Source: Silene noctiflora (taxonomy: Eukaryota > Streptophyta > Magnoliopsida > Caryophyllales > Caryophyllaceae). Taken from it: 35,768 bases of DNA. Shown here in pieces: positions 18,306 to 29,500 of the stretch; the stretch's first letter is position 1, and each line of letters starts with the position of its first letter. The notes beneath the pieces were generated by a model that worked only from the letters and a program-made list of their open reading frames with translations, was not told where the DNA came from and made no database searches. The translations under genes were made by a program, and so were the position numbers. The DNA is taken from positions 377,270 to 413,037 of the forward strand of contig VHZZ01000016.1 in assembly GCA_009801015.1 (NCBI GenBank). The letters are read 5' to 3'.

Positions 18306-21300
18306 ATGAGCACATCATCATCAGCATCAGCATCAGCATCAACAGCAGTATCAGGGGACAGTAAAGAGAACAACAATGGGAGGCCAAGGTTCTTTGACAA
18401 GAAAGCCAAGAACATGTGTTGGGCAAGTGCTGATGTTGTATCAGGACGTCATCCTGAACGTTGGAGAAAGGATGCTGCTGGTAACATTGTCTGTAAACGC
18501 TTCTGCAATTGTTCTGGTTGTCTTTGCTTTGAGTATGATCACATTGTCCCCTTTTCTAAAGGTATGAATCCTATTTCTCTTCATTAATGGAGTATATTTT
18601 ATTGGGTCTTTCTTCTATTTCGCCTCGTTACATCAGGCGTACCATGTCATCGTACACCAAACCACTGAAAATATTTGATTTGGTGGATAGTTTCAATAGG
18701 TAGGAATGGAGTTCTAATTCCATACCTTTTGAATAATGTTTGGTTCATTTCAATTTTAAGCATGGAGGAATGAAGTTTGATACCTAGGGAGAAGGTGCGA
18801 ATGAGATTCCAAGGGGTTGGAATTCGGGGGCAGACCTAGAAATAAAATTTTGGGATAGCAAATTTTCCTCGTGTTGTTTTATACTTTTCTTAAGGTCCAT
18901 ATTTAAGAATTTTGGAAATTTGGGGTAGCGAGTTCTACCCTTTGCTACTAGCTAGGTTCTCCCTTGTTGGAATTAAGTTAGAATCGATTAGGTATCTAGC
19001 TCCATTCCAAAATTCTCCAAGCCAAACATTGGAATGAATGTAATCACTACATTGGGTGTACCTAAGAAATTTTCTTGTTTGGATGTAACATGTCTTGTTA
19101 AGGTAACACTTCTGCGGGGAATAAAGAAGGGAAGTAGATAGTGGTGGAATTTTGGAATTTTAGTTAAAATTTTCGATTTTTTTGGAGTTTACCTTATTTT
19201 GTAACTAGTTCGTCCTGTGAAGTTATCTGCCCACTTGCTAGAAATCCTGATTCTTCGGTGTAGAGAGATTTGGGAGGAATCCATTTTACAGTCTTCCTCA
19301 ACAAACATTAGAGATTTAGTAGGAAAACACTTGTTTTTTCAAATAAAAGTGCAAGTCTTTTTGCAATCTAATCAGTTAACTATAGACGGTAGACTACTAG
19401 ACTGTATAAGCCAGGAACTCATGGAAGTTGCTGGTGGGCTATCGCACCGAATTGTGCACATTTAGGTGTGTACAGTGTACTGTGGCTGTGAGCTATATAG
19501 CTTAGTATGGTTACCATTTTGTTCTGTTGTCAGGTTTTTCAGAAGCTTAACTCGTATCTGTGTATTGTTGAACTGAATTTCCTGCGGTTCTTTCACTTTT
19601 TGGAGAAAGGATGCGTTTTGTAGAAGGATAGAGTTGGTGCGCAATTTGTTTGACTTTTCTGTATCCTTAGGCCTTTGAAGGGTTTGATCCCCATTGTATC
19701 AGGCACATCCGCACATGTAGAGAGCTAAGCTGAACTCTCTAGTGGCAATGGTTGAGTACTTGTGTGACTGCAGGCGTAGCTGTCAAAACCTGTGTTCAGT
19801 TTTCCCGTTTATGAAATTGGATTTCCCATTTCCAAACACTAACTTAAAGAAATTTCTTAAATTTTGAACATAGAAGTGAACAGTCCGGTTTCCTTTTATT
19901 TAGAATTTTAGATCAGCTTGGCTGCTGCACGTTATCTTCAAATGTAGGATAGTTGTGTAGATTCCAGAAGAACTAGAAACAGAAAGAGCTTTTATCCAGT
20001 TACTGAGCTTCTCTTGCCAGATACTTGTTCTTTGCAACTTGAGCTTGCTCAGTTATTTGGCGTTTTTCTTTTTCTTGTTTCTATTTGTCCAACACAGACA
20101 CCTTATCTGTCGATATATGCTTGAACATTTGCAAACTGGTTTTGTAGGAGGTGAATCCACTGCTAACAATTGTCAAATCCTTCAAACTAGGGTCAACCGA
20201 TACAAATCTGACAAAGAGATGGATCCCAAGTTATTGAAAGGGTTTTCATGTGATTTAAAATTCACAGGTATGTTCATCTGTTTGTCTTTCCATGTTTTTT
20301 GAATTTCAGTTTGAACTGCATGCTGGATACAATATTTATCCGTAACACCGTGAAAAGCCAATTTTTTCAAATTATTATATTTTTTAACTTGAGGCTAACT
20401 ATTGGAACTTTCTAAAAAAAAATTCTTTATTTACATTTCATTTGTCTTTCCAGCTCTCATTATTGCCTCCCCGACCTTTTCCTTGCTCATCCTTTATTCT
20501 GTGTCATTTGTATAAATCACGTCTTGTGTCAAATCCACAATTTCATGAGATATTTTAAAGCTTTCTACTGCCGGGGCACCCCCAATGTACACATAGTACA
20601 TGCAAATCATTTTGGTACAATTAGTTGTCCCAGTTTATAGCACTGAAATGAATAGCTTCTTCTGAAGACATGTTGTGTTGCTACCTCAATTAAAAGGCCT
20701 CATAAAACCACCCACATATTCTTATTCAAGAATTAGTAGTTGGTTGTCCTATTTTCAGTTATGATTCATCTGGGGACACCTTGTCTTTTTTGAAGTGGAA
20801 AGGTTTGCTTATGTCCAACTCACGTCATTGGTCACTCTGAGTAGGAGAATCATTATAGGCACCGAGGTTGTATACTTCAACCGACATATTAACTACCTTG
20901 AGCTAAGATCAATGTACATGATTGTAGTATGAACTACGAAATGCTTTTCAGTGTTGCGCGAGTTAAACCTGTAAACATGTCAATTCATTCAGTGGTCTTG
21001 TGTTTTGGCATGATTCTCTGGCTCTTAAGAAAATACTGGTAGGATATGTGCATACTAAGGTTACCAAATTTATAAAGAATACACCACAAAGATATGTGAT
21101 ACGCTGTAGATTTTAATTAACCGCTATGATAGAGTGCACTTGAAATGATTCCAGTTTCTCGGGGGTTGAGTGAACCAGTAACCAAGTCCATTCATATTTT
21201 AGTAGATATTCGAATTTCTTTTTCTTTTTGCACGAGTCTTCCTCCTACCTGTGGCATAAAATGTCCATGCTGCATTATATGACAGAATTCTAGACCGTTG

Positions 21301-22565
21301 CCCAGAGGCGGTTCTAGGATTTAATAGACGGGGGTGCAAAAAAAATTTTAACAATGAAAATATCGAGTTATATGAAAACAAATATTGTTTAGTTGGACAA
21401 AATGTATGATATATAACATTAAATAAAAATTGTTCAATACAAGAATAGACGACCTCTAGCTAGAAATTAGAAAATAGTCTTAATAACCACTAGACCCACA
21501 TAACTAATGTGCTCCTTTACTAAGAAATACTGTAATTATTTTTCGGGAAAGGGGGTGCAGATGAACCCCCTACACCCCCGCCAAAAACGCCTCTGCCGTT
21601 GCCCATGTTACTTTCCGTTAAAACGCTGACATTTTAACTGTTTGACAATTTTTCATGACTTAATCCTCACTGTCCTTTATTTTTTTAAAAAATTGTGAAA
21701 CAGGTACTCCGTATATTGCAAATAGTCTCTATGTTTGTTTTAAAAAATTCTCTCGTGTTTATTTGATAATAGCGACTGTATTTGTGGAAGAAAATGGTCA
21801 AAAAGGAAGCTACAAACATGGTAATAAACTTAATTTTCTGTTAGTAAATGAAGATTTAGCGCATTTGGTTAACGTATTTGAAATTACAGCCACATAGGAA
21901 GCCACCCTCCTTTACGTTACACACTTGACATCTTGTAACCTGTAACCTGTTTTCTAGCTCACAAATTTCTCATGAATTCATGAATATGAAGCCGTATGGG
22001 ACAAATTTTGTTTCTTAGTACACTTTGTATACAAACTAGCTGTATTACATGCTGCGATGTTTTTCATTCACATACTAGTTAATGAAGAGCTGTGAAGTTG
22101 CTTTGTTTTTAGTCCAGAAATAATTTGTGCTGCATACCTGCATCTAATCTTGGTGACTAGTTTATGATAGACTCAGCTTTGTTCAGATTTCCTTGCTAGA
22201 TGAATGAAATTTTCCGACATGATTTGTCTGTTTTTTTCCTGGCAACCATGATTATATTCCTTGTTGCATTTAAGTTAAGCTGCCATCTCTGTTGCTCAAC
22301 TGTCCCAACAGAAGTACGAGTATATTTTCATACTGGTGCCTGTTTTTACCTAAACTCGTTTGTAATTCTTGTCACTGACTTTACTGATACGAGGGTTTGT
22401 CCTCTCCCAGACAAGGAGCTTGATATAATTGAGATGGCAGTATATGGGGATGTTATACGACCAGGGAACGAGTGTCGTTGCAGGTCTGTTGGCGAACTGT
22501 TAGGAACATTCAAGGCTAAAGATCGCAGCATTCCTTGCAAGTTGCCGTATACTGAAGATTCATAG
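18306..22565 (+). CDS. Small HNH-endonuclease-domain protein, three exons
   Basis: Exons 18306-18561, 20148-20267 and 22411-22565 join in frame with GT-AG borders to 176 aa. An HNH (beta-beta-alpha-metal) signature spans exons 1-2: FEYDHIVPFSKGGE (75-88, with catalytic-type His79), then NNCQILQTRVNRYK (92-105, with the trailing Asn and Lys). A Cys cluster (C63, C67, C69, C72, C74) precedes it and may bind zinc. The N-terminus is a low-complexity Ser/Ala stretch encoded by a TCAGCA microsatellite. The C-terminus is hydrophilic. HNH folds nick or cut DNA with a metal ion. Arabidopsis has a similar stand-alone protein (At3g47490, from memory), whose biological role I do not know. No transit peptide is obvious. 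Confidence 0.87.
18825..18965. mobile_element. Small MITE candidate with 9-bp target duplication in HNH intron 1
   Basis: GTTGGAATT lies at 18816-18824 and again at 18966-18974. Just inside are GGGCAGACCTAG and CTAGGTTCTCCC, an imperfect terminal inverted repeat. The surroundings are rich in GGAATT-like words, so chance similarity is possible. Confidence 0.5.
20268..22410 (+). other. HNH gene intron 2, 2.1 kb
   Basis: Begins GTATG and ends CTCTCCCAG. Apart from the hAT-like MITE at 21303-21595 it is unique-looking AT-rich sequence. An open frame starting at 22200 runs into exon 3 but gives no conserved residues before the acceptor. Confidence 0.6.
21303..21595. mobile_element. hAT-type MITE with 8-bp target duplication
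   Basis: The ends are CAGAGGCGGTTCTAGG and CCAAAAACGCCTCTG, an inverted repeat exact over CAGAGGCG. CCGTTGCC flanks both sides (21295-21302 and 21596-21603). An 8-bp duplication with CAG-type ends is the hAT pattern. The 293-bp interior has no coding capacity. Confidence 0.8.
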
Positions 22566-23782
22566 CAGTCTCCGGGCTGCCAGACATTAACTATTCCTAT
22601 TGGATTGTCGAAATTACCTTGCGACTGATTGAATGTGACTATGTGAGCTATGAAGATCGGCGATTGTGTATGAACTTACCATTGAGTTGATGATTACATT
22701 AAATTCATTGGTCGTCGAAAAGCAAGTTCATTAATCAGTATTGATAGGGGACTAAAATCTTAGTTTTTATTGGTTTGGGTGTACATCATGAATGTTATCA
22801 TCTATATGTTGAAGTTTGTACAACATAATCATAAATTTTGATTTACTACCATCATTGAGATGCTTGCTATATTGGACTAAATTTGTATCATCATTTGGGG
22901 TAAAAAGTTATTTTTATAGTTTATTCATCTTTACTAATGAGTGACTCGGTTCAACCTCGTTAGCATCATGTTCGTCCTTGTGGGCAGTTGTGGCTCCCTT
23001 TACGCCAAAAAACAAATGTCACGGTGACGTTGAGACTGAATAAATTGAGGTAGGGGAGGGAATTTTGCACATTGTTGTGGATCTAATGTCATCAAAGGCT
23101 AATTTTTTTATTTTATTTTTTTGGCAGCAGTAAAATTAAGGCTAAAGGTTTAAACTTTATATAAATGGAAATGAGTTTAGAATTTGTGGGTCTATTACCA
23201 CATTGGGATTACGGTTTGATCCGCGTTTATCATGCTTATATCTCAAAATTTAGAATACTAATATATTGAATTTTGTGTTATTTACGCAAAAAAGTTGTGG
23301 TCTCACAAAGTAAGACAATCTATTTGTTTATAAATCACTCTTTTGCTAATAATAATAATAAATTACTGATTTTCTTATAAAAAACCGTCTCATTATGTGA
23401 GACTCTTTTATTCTAAAATTTGTGCACACAAAGACTTGAATTAATTTGCAAATGTGGTGTCGTATTACTATTAGAGGACAAATTATGCATTACACAAAAA
23501 CTTTAGAGATACGGTCTCTCAATAGCGTTATTGAGATACCTCTCACATGATTGGGTAATGCAATAGATCTCATGAGAGACCGTCTTTCACTAATTTATTC
23601 GAAACATAATCGGAAAAAAAAAAGCCAATGATTAATTGGGCTAATCTTATGTACGTAGTTATTACAAGAAGCCTAGTTTTGTTGTACTTGGTTGATTATA
23701 ATTGACGCCGCATACCTGCTCCATCACTAACTAACTTGCCTTACAATCAACAGTGTTGTGTCATTACTCATTTATATAGGTA
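22566..23782. other. Spacer downstream of the HNH gene
   Basis: The first part is HNH 3' UTR of undetermined length. From about 23385 the DNA is repeat-like: ACCGTCTCATTATGTGAGAC at 23388-23407, then the inverted-repeat element at 23500-23590. No gene is seen. Confidence 0.45.
23500..23590. repeat. Inverted-repeat MITE, GAGACGGTCTC family
   Basis: TTAGAGATACGGTCTCTCAATAG on the left pairs with CATGAGAGACCGTCTTTC on the right. TCAATAGCGTTATTGA forms an inner palindrome. The element resembles 2402-2475. Confidence 0.5.
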
Positions 23783-23969
23783 TCACAAATTTTCATTTGT
23801 GACGGATCCGTATCCGTCATAAGTTTGTGACGGGTCAAATAAAACTTACATAAACTGATAAAGACAATGATTTGTAACTCCCTAGACACTCTATTTTTGT
23901 CTTATTTATCTATGTGGGTGATATTTAACACGTCACAAGTTTGCGACGGACGGATATACCCGTTACAAG
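23783..23969. mobile_element. MITE copy, TTTGTGACGG family
   Basis: It starts TCACAAATTTTCATTTGTGACGG and ends ACGTCACAAGTTTGCGACGG...CCCGTTACAAG as inverted ends. It aligns with the copy at 4424-4594 along most of its length. Confidence 0.6.
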
Positions 23970-24756
23970 ATAGGCGTGCTTGTTTATGTATTCATGTTTG
24001 GTCATATTTGGTTTGGAAGTGCAGACATAGCATACTTTTTCAACTCCCCCACTACTTGATGAATTCTCGGATAAGCTATTTAATCAATAACCTATTGGTG
24101 CTAATTGAGTAATTGCTCGTGTAAAGATTCTCGTTTAAGACGAAATATCCGTCTTAAATTTAAAACAGATCAAATAAGTGGTTGCAATGGTAGAAGAATT
24201 GGGATCCTTGGTAATTATAAGGGTTTGAAATATTAAGGACTTTTATGTATGCTCATGATCTAAGGCCAATGATTTTGATTAGATAATGGGAGGCAGCAAT
24301 TATTTACTCCTACTCCGCTACTCCGCATGTTTTATCACCATACTTTGTTCAGGATGTAACAAAGTCTATTTGAGTTTGAAGTTTGAATTAGCTCGAGATC
24401 GGTTCGAAATTGTCAGCTTCAGCTCATTTCCGGTTTGAAACTTGTCGAAACTGAAAATTGAAGGTCGAGCTGTAACCTAGTTCGAATCAAGCTTATTTGT
24501 GATTTGTCATTGTATTTTTATAAGTTCACTCTATGAACAACAAATTTCTTATAAGACGGTTTTTGGATATGACGAGCATTATGAAAGTGATCCATTACTA
24601 GACGATATCTTGATACTTGTATTTATGCTGTTTTTAAATTTTATAAAAGTGACCAATTTAAATATATCAGCTTCAATCATAGATTTTCAAATTATCAAAA
24701 TTGAATTTAAACTCAAGTATTACTATTTTCAAAACTTTAGACTATTGAACTGTGTG

Positions 24757-25049
24757 TTTTTTTTTTAAGAGAGCAGATACAAACCTCCAACTAGAAACAA
24801 AACAAAAGAAACAAACAGGCAACTAACAACATCCTACGAACTTAAAGACTAGGCAGAATAAAACCGAACCACACGAGGCCACGAGACACCCCCAATGTCC
24901 TGCTCCATGAGTCGGAATAACTGATCTGATCTGGTATGTTAGACAAGTCATACGTGACCAACTGCTGAGCATGCAATACACCCTGATTCACTAACCAGTC
25001 CGCGCACGAATGACTTCTCGATAAATATGGTACAACTCGACCCTCCACG
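24757..25049 (-). pseudogene. LINE 3' fragment with RNase H C-terminal remnant
   Basis: On the minus strand, 25048-24842 encodes a frame containing SRSHSCADWLVNQGV. It resembles the C-terminal end of the RNase H domain of plant LINEs (the usual N-x-x-AD-x-LA region). About 75 bases of non-coding sequence follow, then a short poly(A), seen as ten T at 24757-24766. The 5' end is missing, and I find no clear target duplication. Confidence 0.55.
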
Positions 25050-25596
25050 AGTTATTTCGGATAAAAATTTGACAAATTTGTATTATATGCTATCAACCGT
25101 TAAGAAACCATATTAACCAAAAATTTAAATCAATAATTAGAGTTCCAAGAACGGTTTTATATCATAACACCGTAAATGATTACTAGTTTATTAAGATTGT
25201 TTTAGTTCCAACACATCCATTACTCCAACTCTGCTACGCCCTCAATGGATTGATTGATTATCCTAGTGGGGACCCAAGATGTTTATTACTTCACCTGTAA
25301 GACTATTTTTTCCACCACCATTCAAATAAAGATCTAAAAAGATTGTGAGATAAATAATTTAAATTGTAAAGTACTTTAAACCCACCAAATTTTTTCAAAC
25401 AGATGCATATAAAAGTTGACTAATAATTGTGGTAACCAAAAAATAATTATTTGTATAATTAACAACAATTTATGTTTTAATTCATCGTTATATTTTCTTA
25501 CTTATTCTGACAAAATAATTTATTTATATAGCGTGCATAAATTTGTAACTTTAAACAAAAATATTTTTTGAATCTATGTTTGTCACCTATGCTTGA

Positions 25597-25651
25597 GGGT
25601 TTACCCAGTGCGTACCAAAAGTAGCGATTGCGAGTTCCCTAAAAAAAAAAA
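25597..25651 (+). repeat. SINE 3' tail
   Basis: GGTTTACCCAGTGCGTACC, AAAAGTAGCG, then GCGAGTTCCCT and a run of A. It parallels the tail of the SINE at 7172-7377 and the stretch at 32367-32421. A head was not recognised upstream. Confidence 0.5.
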
Positions 25652-26505
25652 CATTTTCTGAATCACACAATTTTTCAAATATAACCATATATTTAAATTG
25701 TTTATCATCCATCATAATGAAAGTAATATGCCATTTGTTTCAATTTTATCTTCTTACTAGTGGAGTAATGAAAAATCTCGAAAATTATTGTTATTTACAA
25801 TAACTATTCAACAATGTACAAAATATACATGAAAATTTAAAAAAAATGATTGTAAAATCATCATATAATTACAGAAATACTCGTTGAAAAACGGCGATTT
25901 TCTTTTTTATATTTTTTCATTTTCATTTTTTTAGTCAAAGCATAAATAAATAGAGAAATAAAAAAATCATACTATATTAATAAAAAAAAAAACCTAAAAT
26001 ATTTATACTTATTCTCAAATTCTCTTCCATAAAATATTATTTTTTACAAGAAAAAGTTACGTAGATAAAAAATACCCGTCAAATTATCATCTTAAAGGCC
26101 GCTAAATAACATCTTATATAAAACCGTCTTATATACGAACTTTTAAATTTGACAAAAGAAACCAAGAAGCATAAAAAGAACCAAAAACCATGCGCTAAAC
26201 CAGTTGTGTTCACATCACCAAGAATCCAAGATCACAGTTACTCGAATCTAATTAAATTCTCTTTCCATATACGGAGTATAAACAATTAAACACACATACA
26301 CAATTTTTTGCACTCATCACACTCTTCATAACTTCAAATTCTTCCCCAAAATTCAATTTATCAAATTTAACAACAAATCCAACGATCTGGGCACTCTCCA
26401 ATGTCCTCCATCTCAACTGGGTCGACCTCATTTTCTTCAATTTCCTTAATTTCTTTCAGAATTTTCTTGTAAATTTAAAAATCATAAATTATTATTTATT
26501 AATTA

Positions 26506-29500
26506 ATGGGGTGTGTGAGTTCAAAGGGTGGAGTATCAGTAACTCCAGCACTCGACCTTTCCGGTGTTTTCCGGGAAAATGTGGGGTCCAGTAAGAAATT
26601 TTACTCCAACTCGGTGGGTGGTGACTCAGTAATGGCGACGGCGAGTCGGGGTGACTCGGGACGAGTGAGTTCTGACTCAGTGAGTTTAAGGCTTGGGAAC
26701 TTGTCTAAGTACGTGGAAGGGGAACAAATCGCTGCCGGTTGGCCGGCGTGGCTTAGCGCTGTTGCGACGGAAGCTATTCATGGGTGGTTGCCTCTTCGAG
26801 TCGATAATTTTGAGAAATTAGAGAAGGTGGGGCCGTATTTTTATTACTCCCTCCGTCTCAATCATTTATTTAATGAGCCGTATTTTGTTTAAAATTTGAA
26901 ATTTTGGTAGTTGTAACTTGTAATGGAGGTTCAAAGTTCAATTTTTGATGCACTAGTTTTGTTTTGCTCAAAAGGATTGTGTGATACTTGGTTACGGGGT
27001 TAGGATTTGAAGTTAGGGGTCGAAATTTTGATTGGGAATTGTTGTGGGACGAATTAATGACGTATAATACTCCCCCGTCCCATTCCTTTGGAGGATTGTA
27101 TTAAAAAAAAGTAAACAAATAATTTAGACCGAGGGAGTAACAGTTTAAAAAGTTATCTAGGAAAATTCATGTATTAGGAAACGATCACTCCTGTTAGCCC
27201 TCTCGCTCCACCATTGATTATAATATTTTGCTTGTAATATTCTTGATCTAGTTTGAATTAGGGTGTATTATGTATATTGTTGGATAAGTTGAATTTTATA
27301 ACATCATACTCTACATGGATTTCATTGGATTTTTTTTAATAAGTTTTAAAAAAGTAAATAAATTGAGGGTAACATTTTGTTTTCTTAAAATATATTTTAC
27401 TGTTTAGTACAGTGATCATGTGATGTGCTGGGAATGTTCTTAGTACTGAGAGTGATATGCTGTTTCTGGAAATTTTGGTTGGGTAGATATATAGTTCCAA
27501 TTATTTGGAGTTGCATTTGAGGTTTGGCTTTTTTCCTAATTTGGCTGCATTCTTGGATTTTTGTTTTTATGATGATTGCTTTGAATATATTTAGTCTATC
27601 TTGTGTTATTCCTTATTCTTTCGTCAGATGGGATTGAGGCTTTGATGCTGTTGTTGTTGTCGTCGTCGTCCTGAAATTGCAGAATTTGTATGAGACGGTC
27701 TCAAAAAAAACAACTTACAGCAGTTTTATGTATTTTTTGTTTAATTATAGGAATAATGAGTTGGTTTAAGAGGTTAGACTGTCTTGTATGAGTTTTTGCA
27801 ATGTGAGAGAGGAGTATTAGGAGGTAGATAAAGTCACTTGTGCAGTTGTTCTATATCTTGATGTTATTCTTTTTCATTTGATGTAGATTGGTCAAGGAAC
27901 ATACAGCAGTGTTTTTCGAGCACGTGACCTTGAATCAGGGAAAATAGTCGCGCTAAAGAAAGTTCGTTTTGACAATTTTGAGCCTGAGAGTGTGCGGTTT
28001 ATGGCTCGTGAGATTTTGATTCTGCGCAGGCTTGATCATCCTAATGTTATAAAACTGGAAGGAATAGTTGCTTCCAAATTATCATGTAGCATATACCTTG
28101 TATTTGAGTACATGGAACATGATCTCGCTGGCCTAGTCTCTTGCCCTGACATCAAGTTTACAGAGTCACAGGTATATTGCGCTTGATTTATCATTAGTCA
28201 TTCTATGTGGCTGTGCGAGGACAAAATATTTACATGAAATGGTCTTCTGTGAGACCAGCCCTTCAACTCGGTAATTGAATGAGGAATATTCAAGAATTTG
28301 GGTTTGGCTCACGTGTGAGACAGTCTCATACAAGGCTTACTGGTGTAGTGGTGCCAGGAAAATCATACTGCTCTCTCGATTTTGGGATGGCATTGAAATG
28401 TTTTGCGGACATTCTCATTTAGTAGATAACAATGTTGGAGTCAGTGGCTCAATGCTATTTCTTCTTCGTTTTTTAGTATATATTCGCTGTTTACTTAAAG
28501 TGCACGTGTCTTTTAATAATTTTGCAGGTCAAGTGCTATATGAAACAGCTGTTGTCTGGGATTGAACACTGCCATTCTCGAGGTGTAATGCATCGAGACA
28601 TTAAAGGGTCAAATCTTCTTGTAAATAATGAAGGGGTCCTGAAGGTAGCAGATTTCGGTTTGGCCAACTTCTGCAGTACATCACATCGACAACCACTGAC
28701 TAGCCGTGTTGTAACTCTTTGGTACCGGCCTCCTGAGCTACTGCTCGGAGCAACAAGTTATGGACCATCTGTCGACCTATGGAGTGTTGGATGTGTATTT
28801 GCAGAAGTTCTCCTTGGAAAGCCCCTTCTTCAAGGGAGAACTGAGGTGATTACTTTGTCAAACTCCTAGTTTCCTATAAAGTATTTTGGAAGACGGTTTT
28901 CATCAAGGACACCTATACATATACCAAAAATTGTGATATGGGTCAACAATAATATTGTCGTAAAACCGCCTTCTTAAAAGTTTAAAACTGCCTTATGTAT
29001 TTAGGCCATTTTTTGTTACGATAAAAGTTGAGGGACGTTGTTTCACTCAATCTATAGGTTGAACAGCTGCATAAAATCTTTAAGCTATGCGGATCTCCTC
29101 CTGATGAGTACTGGAAGAAATCTAAACTTCCTCATGCCACTCTTTTTAAGCCACAGCAGCATTATGAAAGTTCTCTTATGGAAACTTGCAGAGATTTGCC
29201 AAGAACAGCAGTGGACCTTATTGAGACTTTACTTTCAGTTGAGCCATACAAGCGTGGCAATGCTTCTTCTGCTCTTTATTGTGAGGTACAGGATGATTTC
29301 GTTTTTTTAATTACGGAGTATAACATTTCTTTTCTGAATTTTAACAGCCAAGTTGGCAGTTGGACCGAGCTAATGTCAACTTCAGAATTTCTTTGGTCCA
29401 TGGAGATAGATTAATCAAATTCCTAATGTTGTTCATTTTGTTTCACTTTCAGTATTTTACCACGAAGCCTTTTGCGTGTGATCCGTCAACTTTGCCAAAA

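Larger units (their letters stand above)
23970..26505. other. Spacer upstream of the kinase gene
   Basis: Contains a TTTAAGACGG-type fragment (24129-24175), an AGCTCGAGATCGGTTCGA stretch near 24391 recalling the hAT MITE interior, a LINE 3' fragment (24757-25049) and a SINE 3' tail (25597-25651). The rest is very AT-rich. About 26200-26505 should hold the kinase promoter and leader; I cannot place the start of transcription. Confidence 0.45.
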
